Both the position numbers and the translations under genes were made by a program. Shown here piece after piece: positions 8,767 to 16,516 of a stretch of DNA of 64,000 nucleotides. Positions within the stretch are counted from its first letter, which is position 1. Every line of letters starts with the position of its first letter. The notes beneath the pieces were generated by a model. It saw only the letters and a program-made list of their open reading frames with translations, searched no databases and was not told where the DNA came from. Origin of the DNA: an uncultured Flavobacteriaceae bacterium (GTDB taxonomy: Bacteria > Bacteroidota > Bacteroidia > Flavobacteriales > Flavobacteriaceae); assembly GCA_947500435.1 (NCBI GenBank), contig CANMRV010000002.1:62001-126000 (forward strand), in the 5' to 3' direction.

Positions 8767-9819
8767 ATGGAATCCCTTATGACAGAAATGGCCGAAAATA
8801 ACGATTTGTTGAAACCTGTTTTGATTATTATAGTATCAGTTTTAATCGGTCTGGTATTTCAGTGGTTTGTCTTTTGGCTCTTGAGACTATATCAGAAAAG
8901 AAAGCCATCTGTCTTAAAAGAGCAAATGTTACTACATTTAAAAACGCCCACAAAGTTTCTCTTTCCTTTGTATTTTGTGCATGTCGCTTTTTTCGTCTTG
9001 AAAATCGATTCTTTCTGGCATACCGCAATGCAAATTCTGATTATTATCAATTTTGCTTGGGCATTCATAGCCTGCTTAAAAGTCGCGGAAGATGTTGTCA
9101 AAGAGAAATTCAAGATCAAGGCTCATCACAAAGCAAAGGACAGAAAGGTATTGACCCAACTACGTTTCATGAAAAGCATCGCTTCGGTAGTAATTATTAT
9201 CCTTGCCATTTCAGCTATTTTATGGAATATTCCGAGTGTTCGAGAACTAGGTAAGACCATACTTACCTCGGCGGGAGTTGTTGGTATCATTGTAGGCGTA
9301 GCAGCACAGAAATCCATAGCGAATCTTATTACTGGGTTTCAAATCGCCTTTACCCAAACCATTAAAATCGATGATCAAGTGGTGGTCGAAGGAGAATTTG
9401 GAACTGTAGAAGACATTACACTTAATTATGTGGTTATCAAAACTTGGGACTGGCGCAGACTGGTACTTCCGTTAAATTATTTCAATGAAAAACCCTTTGT
9501 CAACTGGTCCTTCAATTCAAAAAAGCTGATAGGTAGTGTTTTCTTTTATGTGGATTATACTTTTCCAGTTTCTGAACTACGAACAAAATTGATGGAAGTT
9601 TTAGAGGAAGACCCTTTGTGGGACAACAAAATTGCCGAACTCTTGGTTACCAATACCGATAATCGTTCCATGGAGATAAGGGCAACCATTGGTGCAAAAA
9701 AATCTGCTGATGCATGGAGTTTACGATGTAAGGTCAGGGAAGAATTGGTAGGCTTTATTCAAAACAATCATCCTAATGCCTTACCAAAAATTCGTGGGAT
9801 GGCTGCTGAAGAGGCATAA
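8767..9819 (+). CDS. Small-conductance mechanosensitive channel (MscS family)
   Basis: A 350-residue membrane protein with about four predicted membrane segments (residues 17-35, 60-80, 95-110, 135-155), then the pore helix region rich in Gly/Ala (TSAGVVGIIVGVAAQKS, split by a short linker) and a beta domain with FGTVEDITL. It releases solutes under hypo-osmotic stress. The predicted transcription start near 8759 leaves only an 8-nt leader for Met1, so Met5 at 8779 is an alternative start. Membership in the regulon links osmotic protection with low-oxygen conditions. Confidence 0.85.
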   Translation: MESLMTEMAENNDLLKPVLIIIVSVLIGLVFQWFVFWLLRLYQKRKPSVLKEQMLLHLKTPTKFLFPLYFVHVAFFVLKIDSFWHTAMQILIIINFAWAFIACLKVAEDVVKEKFKIKAHHKAKDRKVLTQLRFMKSIASVVIIILAISAILWNIPSVRELGKTILTSAGVVGIIVGVAAQKSIANLITGFQIAFTQTIKIDDQVVVEGEFGTVEDITLNYVVIKTWDWRRLVLPLNYFNEKPFVNWSFNSKKLIGSVFFYVDYTFPVSELRTKLMEVLEEDPLWDNKIAELLVTNTDNRSMEIRATIGAKKSADAWSLRCKVREELVGFIQNNHPNALPKIRGMAAEEA

Positions 9820-9843
9820 TTAAATTCGCTATGAGTTCCGCCA

Positions 9844-9855
9844 TGATAATTGTCA
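9844..9855 (+). promoter_or_regulatory. TGAY-N4-RTCA operator for the LOV kinase operon
   Basis: TGATAATTGTCA inside a 14-bp imperfect palindrome. TACTTTTA at 9879-9886 is centred 33 bp downstream; start near 9893. This leaves a leader of about 118 nt, the longest of the set for a protein gene apart from the variant promoter at 1266, in which I see no clear structure. Confidence 0.55.
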
Positions 9856-10010
9856 TTTTTTTAAGGATAGGGATAGGATACTTTTACTTAGTACCTCCGA
9901 TTGTCAATAACGATAATTCAAGCAAAACGAAAAGCTCATAGAATTCTTCATACTAGCGTATAAGGATACCCCACAATTTCTATGAATTTTGATGAAAAAC
10001 TTACTACTAC

Positions 10011-12005
10011 ATGCTTACCTCAAAAGAAATAAATGACAATACGTTATTCAAATATTTGGATACGGCGGCATCTATTTTTTTGGTAATCAATCCAAATCAA
10101 ACGGTCAAGCTCGTCAATAAAAAAGGATGCGAGGTATTAGGATATGTACGCGAGGAAATTGAGGGGAAAAATTGGTTCGATTGTTTTATTCCCAGTGAAA
10201 AACGGGATGAGCTTAAAGCATACTTTGATGATGTGATTCATGAATTGGTTGAACCTCCTGATAGTTATGAAAATGAAGTCTTGGTGAGACATGGTGAACC
10301 AAAATTAATCAAGTGGCGAAATTCCCTATTAAAAGATGCGAGTGGCAAAGTAACCGGTTTAATAAGTTCAGGGGCTGATATCACCGCGGAGGCGAGAGCT
10401 AACGACACTCTTTTCCTAAGAAACAGAGCCTTAGAGGTTGCAGGAAACGGAATTATTATTGCGGATGCAAAAGATTCTAATCTGCCAATTATCTATAGCA
10501 ACCCTGCTTTCAGTAGGTTAACCGGGTATAAAAGAAGTGACGTAATCGGACGAAACTGTCGGTTTTTACAGAATGATGATCGTGATCAAGATGCCATTGT
10601 GACTATGGCGAAGGCGCTTCAAAAAGGTAGTGGTTGCAAAGTTGTATTGCGTAATTATCGAAAAGATGGATCCCTTTTTTGGAACGAACTAGCCATTACC
10701 CCCTTGTATGATGAAGATCAAGAATTAACGCATTTTATTGGAGTTCAGAACGACGTAACCGAAATACAGCTAACAAAAAAACTATTACAGGATTACGTGA
10801 ACAGGCTAGAGGACAAGGTAGAAGAACGCACCAAAGAAATTGAGACAACAGTGCAAAAACTTGTCGAGACGAATTTGGATCTAGAAGATCAAATTACTAG
10901 CACAAAACGGGCCGAAATTAAGGCTCAAGAAAGTCAAGCACTGGCCTTGGCCATAGCACAAAATTTTCCCAACGGAATTATTATCGTTTTTGATTCGGAC
11001 CTTAGGCTTATTTATGTAGAAGGTGAGGAACTTCAAAATATCGACCTGAAGAAATCTGATTTTGAAGGTAAATATATTGATGACCTCCCCATATTTTCCA
11101 AAAATCAAAAATCAAGGATTAAGAATGATGTTTTAAAAACATTGGAGGGTCATAGTGTTTCTTTTGAAATCGATTATCAAGACCGCTGTTACGCGGTAAA
11201 CTCTACCCCCTTGCATTCGAAAGAAAACGGAATTTCAGGAGCACTTTTTGTTTATAACAATGTGACGGAACAAAAGGAGGTTCAGCAAGAATTGGAAAAG
11301 GCTTTAAAAATCGAGCAAGAACTCAATGAGCTAAAATCGCGCTTTATATCAATGGCCTCACATGAATTTAGAACTCCTTTGAGCGCCATATTATCCTCGG
11401 CGATTTTGATTGGAAAACAGAATGAACCTGGCAAAGAAGAGCGACGGGAAAAACATGTAACTCGGATCAAAGCCAATGTGAAAAACCTTGTGGTCATTTT
11501 GAATGATTTTCTATCCCTCAGTAAATTGGAAGAGGGCAAGGTCAGAGTCGACCCTCAACAATTTGAACTGACCGATTTTGTAGGGCAGCTAGTAGAAGAA
11601 ATGGGTACTAATATTAAAGAGGGACAAAGCATTCAATTGAAGCTTCCGAAGAACGTGATATCCGTATTTCTTGACCCAAAACTATTGAGTCATATTTTGA
11701 CGAACCTTTTATCGAATGCTTCTAAGTATTCCGATGAAAATCAAGATGTCGTTTTGGAATTACACCAAGAAAAGAAAACAATTGAATTTAGAGTTTCTGA
11801 TAAGGGAATAGGAATTCCCACTAAGGAACAAAAGAATTTGTTCGAACGATTTTTTCGAGCTGAGAATGTTACAAACATTCAAGGAACGGGTCTTGGACTC
11901 CATATTGTGAAACAATACACGGAACTTATGAAAGGTAATGTAGCCTTTGAGAGTGAAGAAGGAAAAGGCTCAACATTTATCATTACGCTTCCCATAAATC
12001 TATAA
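10011..12005 (+). CDS. LOV-domain sensor histidine kinase
   Basis: A 664-residue cytoplasmic kinase with no membrane segment. Order: PAS domain (about 10-130); LOV-type PAS (about 140-255) with the flavin-adduct motif GRNCRFLQ, reactive Cys183, and the matching NYRKDGSLFWNE and FIGVQNDVT strands; coiled coil (255-310); third PAS (about 315-420); HisKA with phospho-acceptor His451 in ASHEFRTP; HATPase with the N box (NLLSNASKYS), G1 (DKGIGIP) and G2 (GTGLGL). LOV proteins bind FMN, form a cysteinyl adduct in blue light, and some respond to flavin redox state. Three bases separate it from the response regulator gene, so the pair forms a two-component system. The LOV call rests on the full signature and is strong. 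Confidence 0.9.
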   Translation: MLTSKEINDNTLFKYLDTAASIFLVINPNQTVKLVNKKGCEVLGYVREEIEGKNWFDCFIPSEKRDELKAYFDDVIHELVEPPDSYENEVLVRHGEPKLIKWRNSLLKDASGKVTGLISSGADITAEARANDTLFLRNRALEVAGNGIIIADAKDSNLPIIYSNPAFSRLTGYKRSDVIGRNCRFLQNDDRDQDAIVTMAKALQKGSGCKVVLRNYRKDGSLFWNELAITPLYDEDQELTHFIGVQNDVTEIQLTKKLLQDYVNRLEDKVEERTKEIETTVQKLVETNLDLEDQITSTKRAEIKAQESQALALAIAQNFPNGIIIVFDSDLRLIYVEGEELQNIDLKKSDFEGKYIDDLPIFSKNQKSRIKNDVLKTLEGHSVSFEIDYQDRCYAVNSTPLHSKENGISGALFVYNNVTEQKEVQQELEKALKIEQELNELKSRFISMASHEFRTPLSAILSSAILIGKQNEPGKEERREKHVTRIKANVKNLVVILNDFLSLSKLEEGKVRVDPQQFELTDFVGQLVEEMGTNIKEGQSIQLKLPKNVISVFLDPKLLSHILTNLLSNASKYSDENQDVVLELHQEKKTIEFRVSDKGIGIPTKEQKNLFERFFRAENVTNIQGTGLGLHIVKQYTELMKGNVAFESEEGKGSTFIITLPINL

Positions 12006-12008
12006 ACG

Positions 12009-13079
12009 ATGAAGAAAGTATTATTAATTGAAGACAACCAAGATGTTCGTGAAAATACAGCAGACCTTTTAGAACTAGCGAACTATGAGGTAATGACTGC
12101 TGAAGACGGTGAACTTGGCGTTGAAAAAGCAAAACTATTTTTGCCAGATATCATAATTTGCGACATCATGATGCCCAAATTGAACGGTTATGAAGTGATT
12201 AAGCAGTTAAGCAATGAACCAAATACAGCGAGTATTCCTTTTATTTTTTTAACTGCGAAAACTAGCAGGACAGATATGCGCTTAGGAATGAATATGGGGG
12301 CTGACGACTACCTCACGAAACCTTTTGAAGAGAAAGAACTGCTCGATGCCATCACATGTCGTCTCGAAAAAAGTGAGTTTTTGAAAAGGGAAATAACCAA
12401 GAACCTAAAAGGTGTACATGCTTTTTTAGAGGAAGCTTCAGAGTATATTGATTTGGATAGTCTTTCTAAAGCACATAGCCCGAAAGAATATGACAAAAAA
12501 GAAATGATATTTTGGGAAGGCGATAATGCACATTCCCTATATTTTATAGAAAGTGGTACCATTAAGACGTATAAAAGTACCGAATCAGGAAAGGAATTTG
12601 TCACAGGAATATATGGTCCTGGTGATTTTATCGGTCAATTGTCTTTATTGAATGCAGCCGGGACTTATATTGAAAATGCCATGGTGTTGGAAGATGCGGA
12701 ATTGGGAGTTATTCCCAAAAAAGATTTTACCACTTTACTTTATGAAAATCTGGCGGTATCTCAAAAGTTTATTGGCATGATATCAAATAATCTGATAGAT
12801 GTCCAAGAACATTTGGTAGATATGGCGTTTGCATCGGTACGTCAACGAGCTGCCAAGGCCCTCTTGGAGCTTTATAAAAAAGGAATAATAAAAGATGAGA
12901 CCAATGCTGGTATCGGAATTCCTAGAGAAGATTTTGCCGGAATAATTGGTACCGCCACAGAAACTGCGATACGTACCTTATCAGATTTTAAGGATGAGGG
13001 CTTAATAACCACGGATCAAGGTAGAAGAATAATACTGCTTGATAAAGAAGAATTAAGGCATATTGCTGATTTTAGTTAG
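12009..13079 (+). CDS. Response regulator fused to a Crp/Fnr-type DNA-binding module (REC-cNMP-HTH)
   Basis: 356 residues. A receiver domain (1-120) with phospho-acceptor Asp52, acidic pocket ED at 8-9, Thr82 and Lys104 is followed by a cyclic-nucleotide-binding-like beta roll (about 160-270) and a Crp-type winged helix (about 290-345). The recognition helix TATETAIR keeps the Glu and Arg used by Crp (E181, R185) and FNR (E209, R213) to read TGA half-sites. No FNR-type cysteine cluster is present, so the input is phosphorylation by the LOV kinase just upstream. Its helix is nearly the same as in the FNR-like protein at 61442, so both may bind TGAY-N4-RTCA; that is inference. Confidence 0.88.
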   Translation: MKKVLLIEDNQDVRENTADLLELANYEVMTAEDGELGVEKAKLFLPDIIICDIMMPKLNGYEVIKQLSNEPNTASIPFIFLTAKTSRTDMRLGMNMGADDYLTKPFEEKELLDAITCRLEKSEFLKREITKNLKGVHAFLEEASEYIDLDSLSKAHSPKEYDKKEMIFWEGDNAHSLYFIESGTIKTYKSTESGKEFVTGIYGPGDFIGQLSLLNAAGTYIENAMVLEDAELGVIPKKDFTTLLYENLAVSQKFIGMISNNLIDVQEHLVDMAFASVRQRAAKALLELYKKGIIKDETNAGIGIPREDFAGIIGTATETAIRTLSDFKDEGLITTDQGRRIILLDKEELRHIADFS

Positions 13080-13336
13080 CTAGAAGTAGTTTTATTTAAA
13101 GCAGCAATCTCTTTTTGTGAGCGTTCACGGAAACGTTTCGATAACTTTTTAGTCAAGAAGGCAATGGCGAATTTCTGCAGCAAACTGCCAATTCCACTAT
13201 TAAATTGTCTGGGTACTAAATCTCTTTTTGCCTTGTGCAAATGAAGTTTGAAACTTTCTTCATCAATTTGCCGTTGCAGCTTTAATACTTCAAGGCGCGC
13301 ATCTATTTCTTCAAAAGAATTGTATTCCTTTAGCAT
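13076..13336 (-). CDS. Small DUF6327-like protein
   Basis: An 86-residue basic, largely helical protein. The first 45 residues form a likely coiled coil (SFEEIDARLEVLKLQR), followed by a short amphipathic or weakly hydrophobic stretch. It is the last gene of a three-gene minus-strand set with the holin-like and YtxH genes, an arrangement I recognise from other flavobacteria. Its stop codon overlaps by four bases the stop of the convergent regulator gene. Function unknown; the family name is from memory and not verified. Confidence 0.55.
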   Translation of the reverse strand: MLKEYNSFEEIDARLEVLKLQRQIDEESFKLHLHKAKRDLVPRQFNSGIGSLLQKFAIAFLTKKLSKRFRERSQKEIAALNKTTSS

Positions 13337-13338
13337 AA

Positions 13339-13683
13339 CTAATCAAAATAATATTTAGAGAATTTTCTAATCATTGGGGCAATCAAGCGTTTTCTGAAAA
13401 GGTAAATTAGACCACCAAGTAGTACATAAAAACCAGCTATTATAAAAAAACCACTGAAATAACTGTCCAGTCTTTCTGATATAGCCAGACTAGCGGCGAA
13501 CGAGAGAAAAAGCAAGGCAAAAATCAAAGCAATACCAATAAGCAAATATTGTATGGCAGTGGTTTGATGCCCCATAACTGCTCTGAAAGTAAGAAGCCTA
13601 TAATATTCTTCACTATTTTCCATATAAGACCTCACGTCAGCTTCCGCTCCCGCGAGGTCTTGTTTGAGTTCTTCAAATGCCAT
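13339..13683 (-). CDS. Phage-holin-like/YqjE-type small membrane protein
   Basis: A 114-residue protein with an N-terminal helical cytoplasmic part and two adjacent membrane segments (about residues 43-70 and 76-97), ending in basic residues. This is the architecture of the YqjE/Holin-X (DUF1469) family, often annotated as a phage holin family protein. No phage genes are nearby, so a host envelope-stress role next to YtxH is more likely than lysis. It lies two bases before the DUF6327-like gene and five bases after the YtxH gene, so the three are one transcript. Confidence 0.65.
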   Translation of the reverse strand: MAFEELKQDLAGAEADVRSYMENSEEYYRLLTFRAVMGHQTTAIQYLLIGIALIFALLFLSFAASLAISERLDSYFSGFFIIAGFYVLLGGLIYLFRKRLIAPMIRKFSKYYFD

Positions 13684-13688
13684 ACGAA

Positions 13689-14018
13689 CTATTTTTGTAA
13701 TTGGGCGTTTTTCTTTTTTAATTCCTCTAGTTTGCGTTCCAGCGTAGCAATGATATCATCCGCTTTATAACTCATGTTGCTTATGGTATCTTCCAATTTT
13801 TGCTCAAAATCTTCCTTTTTCTCCTTTGCTGTTTTGTTCAGCTCTTCCTTAGCATGAGAAATCTTTTCGCTGAGGTCATCTTTTGCATCCATGGCCTTGT
13901 TTCTAATCTTATCCCTGGTTTCTGCACCTTTATCAGGGGCGTAGAGAATACCGAAACCTGCTCCTATTGCTGCCCCTGTAAGTAGTGCCAGCAAAACATT
14001 ACTACTATCCTGTGTCAT
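13689..14018 (-). CDS. YtxH domain protein
   Basis: A 109-residue protein: one N-terminal membrane segment with a glycine-rich face (VLLALLTGAAIGAGFGILYAP) followed by a long charged helix rich in Lys and Glu, likely a coiled coil. YtxH-family proteins are general-stress proteins of unknown mechanism. The gene heads a three-gene operon, and the operator at 14091-14102 has a perfect minus-strand TACATTTG box 33 bp away, so it should be induced with the rest of the regulon. Confidence 0.75.
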   Translation of the reverse strand: MTQDSSNVLLALLTGAAIGAGFGILYAPDKGAETRDKIRNKAMDAKDDLSEKISHAKEELNKTAKEKKEDFEQKLEDTISNMSYKADDIIATLERKLEELKKKNAQLQK

Positions 14019-14090
14019 GTTCTTAAATTTTTAGTTATTAAATGATTTATAATTCTTTTCAAATGTAATGGCATATTCCAGTTGTAGAAA

Positions 14091-14102
14091 TGATTTAGGT
14101 CA
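14091..14102. promoter_or_regulatory. Bidirectional TGAY-N4-RTCA operator
   Basis: TGATTTAGGTCA. Perfect -7 boxes lie 33 bp from the centre on both sides: TAAATTTG at 14126-14133 (plus) and TACATTTG on the minus strand at 14060-14067. It therefore serves both the YtxH operon and the gene at 14182. It also shows that an upstream in-frame ATG at 14068 cannot be the start of the plus-strand gene. Confidence 0.75.
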
Positions 14103-14181
14103 TTCTACAAGAGGATATTGCGTTTTAAATTTGTATCACTGGGAATGGGCGGACCTACTTATTTTAAAACGTTCCTTAATT

Positions 14182-14685
14182 ATGGAAACAAGTATTCGAA
14201 AAGAAAGACATAAACAGTTTTTAATAGAAAGTTACCCTCATTTATGGCAATTGGAGAATGCCATTGAAGCGGTTCTAAACAAAGGTTCAGAGGAGCTGCA
14301 AATATCCGTTTTGGGTAAGGTTAGCGAGGACTGTGCTTCTGAAGATAGTCAAGTTCTTAAGTCAAGGAAAGCACTGAAAGAATATTGGAAAGAATCACTC
14401 GGGGAAGCATCGGATTTCGGACTTTTCTGTAATCCTGAATTTGGTACGCTTTTCATTGCAGGTGCTTTAGTGTCACAATTTCTACATGATTTAGATGGAA
14501 AACCTTTGGGCGAAATGTCTTCAGGACCGTACGGTGTATTAAGAGGATTGGGAATATCTAAGGAGGCAGCAAACAACTATATAAAAGCGTTGAAAGAAAG
14601 CTATTACCTGCTCCTCTTAAGAGGATATATTCCTGAATTAAAGAAAATTGCATTACTACTTCGCAGGCCTGAAAATAAAGCTTAG
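14182..14685 (+). CDS. Uncharacterised stress-regulated protein
   Basis: 167 residues from the ATG at 14182, chosen because the in-frame ATG at 14068 lies upstream of the operator and -7 box. The middle (about residues 90-125) contains a glycine/alanine-rich, weakly hydrophobic stretch (FGTLFIAGALVSQFL, then GPYGVLRGLGIS), followed by the KEAANNYIKALKES helix, and the C-terminus is helical and basic. The pattern of a Gly/Ala hydrophobic patch between helices recalls general-stress 17M/DUF1269-type proteins, but I cannot assign it. No signal peptide. Confidence 0.65.
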   Translation: METSIRKERHKQFLIESYPHLWQLENAIEAVLNKGSEELQISVLGKVSEDCASEDSQVLKSRKALKEYWKESLGEASDFGLFCNPEFGTLFIAGALVSQFLHDLDGKPLGEMSSGPYGVLRGLGISKEAANNYIKALKESYYLLLLRGYIPELKKIALLLRRPENKA

Positions 14686-14717
14686 AATCTAGACACCAGT
14701 AGTATAAACCCTTTGGA

Positions 14718-14729
14718 TGATTTACATCA
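14718..14729 (+). promoter_or_regulatory. TGAY-N4-RTCA operator for the lipoprotein pair
   Basis: TGATTTACATCA, with TACTTTGC at 14753-14760 centred 33 bp downstream. An apparent start codon at 14717 is part of this operator, so the gene begins at 14780 instead. Confidence 0.6.
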
Positions 14730-14779
14730 TTTCACAGGTCTTACCTATAAGATACTTTGCTGTTCTAAATCTCAATACT

Positions 14780-15163
14780 ATGAAAAGTTCAAAAGGATTC
14801 CGACCTATACTCATACTTCTGACTATTTTATTATTGACCAGCTGTGGCCCAGTAATAGTCAGTTCGAGACACCGGAATCCACCACCACCTTGGTTTTATC
14901 CAAATAGGGTAGAGTTGGTTCGATATGTCTATTTTCCTGAGCTAACACTTTATTATGACCTAACAGCCAGAACTTATATTTATTTGGATGCTGGACTATG
15001 GATACGTTCAGAAGTATTACCCAGCCGATATAGAAGTATTAATTTAAATCGGTCTCGCTATGAACGGGTTAGAAATTATAGAGCAGATAACATAAAAAGG
15101 TATCATGAAGAGCGGAATGCAAATAGGGGAAGGAGTAATAAGACTATAAAACGAAAAAATTAA
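14780..15163 (+). CDS. Small lipoprotein of unknown function
   Basis: 127 residues from the ATG at 14780. A signal peptide with the lipobox LTSCG (about residue 18-22) predicts a lipid-anchored envelope protein. The mature part starts with a proline-rich stretch (PPPPWF), then a Tyr-rich region that looks like beta structure (VRYVYFPELTLYYD), and ends in a basic tail rich in Arg, Asn and Lys. No family recognised. It is followed after 32 bp by a second lipoprotein gene. Confidence 0.65.
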   Translation: MKSSKGFRPILILLTILLLTSCGPVIVSSRHRNPPPPWFYPNRVELVRYVYFPELTLYYDLTARTYIYLDAGLWIRSEVLPSRYRSINLNRSRYERVRNYRADNIKRYHEERNANRGRSNKTIKRKN

Positions 15164-15195
15164 TAAGGTCAGTTAATTTTTAAAATAGGTAAACA

Positions 15196-15693
15196 ATGAA
15201 AAAAGTAATCGCATTATCAGTTCTTTTGCTTTTTACAGCATGTAAAGGGCAGGAAAAGGAGGATTTAGAACCCCGTAAGGAAGAAAATCAAGAAATAGCA
15301 CAGGAGCCCAAGGGGTCTTGGCAAGTTCAAAAGGAGTATGATGAACAAGGGAATTTGATTAAGTACGACTCTATATATTCCTATTCATACTCGAATATAA
15401 AAGGAGATTCCATACAGATTAACTTAGATAGCATTATGGATTCATTTCATGGATATTTTCAAGATAGGGCACCCTTTGGTTGGAAAGACCGATTTTCCTT
15501 TTTTCCAGAGCATGATTCACTCTTTATGAAGGATTTTTTTACTGAAGACTACTTCTTTAAAAATTGGGAAAGACATCAAACAGATGTGGAAGGAATGATT
15601 AAGAAAATGGATTCCTTGCGCAATTCATTCCTGCAAAGATATCACCCAGGATTAATGGATTCTAATGATAGTAAAGAGGAAGAACAATTTTGA
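15196..15693 (+). CDS. Small lipoprotein of unknown function
   Basis: 165 residues. Signal peptide with lipobox FTACK (Cys16), then an acidic low-complexity stretch, a polar middle rich in Ser/Tyr/Asp, and a helical C-terminus. Aromatic residues are frequent (many Phe, Tyr, Trp), as in surface or periplasmic binding lipoproteins. Likely co-transcribed with the lipoprotein gene before it, and ended by the hairpin at 15723-15748. No function can be assigned. Confidence 0.6.
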   Translation: MKKVIALSVLLLFTACKGQEKEDLEPRKEENQEIAQEPKGSWQVQKEYDEQGNLIKYDSIYSYSYSNIKGDSIQINLDSIMDSFHGYFQDRAPFGWKDRFSFFPEHDSLFMKDFFTEDYFFKNWERHQTDVEGMIKKMDSLRNSFLQRYHPGLMDSNDSKEEEQF

Positions 15694-15722
15694 GTGTTGA
15701 TATATAAGGTAATAATTAAAAG

Positions 15723-15748
15723 GGAGCTTTTTTAGGCTCTTTTTTTGA
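15723..15748 (+). terminator. Short terminator after the lipoprotein pair
   Basis: GGAGC and GCTCT pair across an 8-nt T-rich loop, followed by seven T. The stem is only five pairs, so confidence is moderate. Confidence 0.5.
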
Positions 15749-15754
15749 ATCTTT

Positions 15755-15800
15755 TATATGTTAAAAACAAAAACAGGCATACTTAGAGCATACCTGTTTT
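15755..15800 (-). terminator. Minus-strand hairpin terminator related to the one at 41634-41673
   Basis: On the minus strand AAAACAGG (15800-15793) pairs with CCTGTTTT (15777-15770), and a T-rich run follows. The sequence AACAGG-(T/C)AT-AC is shared with the hairpin ending the third RNA copy near 41.65 kb. It lies about 160 nt beyond the end of the proximal RNA unit. The stretch between holds another 7-bp stem (GGTTATG...CATAACC on the minus strand) and no open frame of note. Confidence 0.5.
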
Positions 15801-15957
15801 CTATGAGAGTCTAATTTCATCAATACTATCAATCATCCTTTAACCACTCCATTGCTGAAATGAGCTAGAGGTCAATTCAAGCAGAGAATTCATTCTACCC
15901 TTCACTATGGTTATGCACCTTGCAGTAACATAACCAATATCTTAATTTGTTTTTAAA

Positions 15958-16157
15958 GAAACCGGAACACCGAAATGTTCCGGTTTCAAAGAAGGTATTA
16001 AATTTACTGGACCACCACTAACAGCAATCAGTCTATAGATCTATTACTAGACCAGTAGAAAGACCGAATGGATGAAAAAGTATTTTCGATACCTTCTTAA
16101 GGCTTTGATTGTATTGCTACCACCAAGGGCCTTTTTCATATTATTTTCAAAGAACTT
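15958..16157 (-). ncRNA. Candidate Fnr-controlled small RNA, copy 2 (about 200 nt)
   Basis: Predicted start near 16157, set by the operator at 16193-16204 and a minus-strand TACTTTGG box at 16162-16169. The 5' part carries GTTCTTTGAAAATA (complement of 16142-16155). A short stem (16099-16103 with 16129-16133) exposes TTGGTGG in its loop (complement of 16119-16125). The 3' end is a perfect 12-bp hairpin with a TTTCGG loop on this strand (15958-15987). The terminal hairpin covaries with the one at 16231-16258: an A-U pair here is G-C there. A 30-codon ORF starting in the 5' part is an alternative. Not matched to a named family; comparison with Rfam Flavo-1 is worthwhile. Confidence 0.5.
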
Positions 16158-16192
16158 TCAGCCAAAGTAATCAATCTTCGATGTATGTAGAA

Positions 16193-16204
16193 TGATCTAA
16201 ATCA
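16193..16204 (-). promoter_or_regulatory. TGAY-N4-RTCA operator for small RNA copy 2
   Basis: TGATCTAAATCA. The -7 box at the 33-bp distance exists only on the minus strand (TACTTTGG, 16162-16169), so transcription runs leftward. Confidence 0.6.
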
Positions 16205-16230
16205 GTTTGGCATTTTTTCTTTTTTAGAAT

Positions 16231-16421
16231 AAACCGGGACACCGAAGTGTCCCAGCTTCTAGGAAGGTACAAAACTTGCTATGTGCATTAAGTTATTCGC
16301 ATACGCCCTTTACGGGCCAACACTGAATTATACTAAAACCAAATTTTGCAACTTCATATTGAATGGATTGGGTACCCCACCAACAATCCATTATATTAAA
16401 GAACTTTTCCTTTTTAATTAT
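16231..16421 (-). ncRNA. Candidate Fnr-controlled small RNA, copy 1 (about 190 nt)
   Basis: Predicted start near 16421 from the operator at 16457-16468 and a TACTTTAG box at 16426-16433 (minus strand). It carries GTTCTTTAATATA near the 5' end (complement of 16393-16405). A 9-bp perfect stem follows (16362-16370 with 16384-16392), with TTGGTGGGG in the loop. It ends in the hairpin at 16231-16258, whose loop on this strand is the stable C(UUCG)G tetraloop. It lies directly upstream of copy 2 in the same direction and shares its order of elements. A 32-codon ORF overlaps the first stem and would be an alternative reading. Confidence 0.5.
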
Positions 16422-16456
16422 GAAACTAAAGTACATGGTCTTATAAGCTCAGAAAA

Positions 16457-16468
16457 TGACTTAGATCA
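16457..16468 (-). promoter_or_regulatory. TGAY-N4-RTCA operator for small RNA copy 1
   Basis: TGACTTAGATCA with TACTTTAG on the minus strand at 16426-16433, centred 33 bp away. The plus-strand position has no such box. Confidence 0.6.
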
Positions 16469-16516
16469 GTTTAGGTTTTTTTATTGAATTGTATCGAACT
16501 AGACTTTTCCCGGATT

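Noticed and set aside
13339..13683. Holin-like gene as sign of a prophage
   Set aside because: No integrase, terminase, capsid or lysis genes are nearby. It sits in a YtxH operon typical of host stress genes.
14068..14181. Longer reading of the gene at 14182, starting at 14068
   Set aside because: The segment contains the bidirectional operator (14091-14102) and the -7 box at 14126-14133, so it lies upstream of the transcript. The encoded residues also do not look like a natural N-terminus.
15958..15987. The strong hairpin as a plus-strand terminator for the lipoprotein genes
   Set aside because: No T run follows on the plus strand; on the minus strand it has a UUCG-type loop and a T-containing tail and fits the end of a leftward RNA.
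16281..16487. 68-codon plus-strand frame opposite the small RNA
   Set aside because: It runs antisense through the RNA hairpins and the operator at 16457, and has no promoter on the plus strand.
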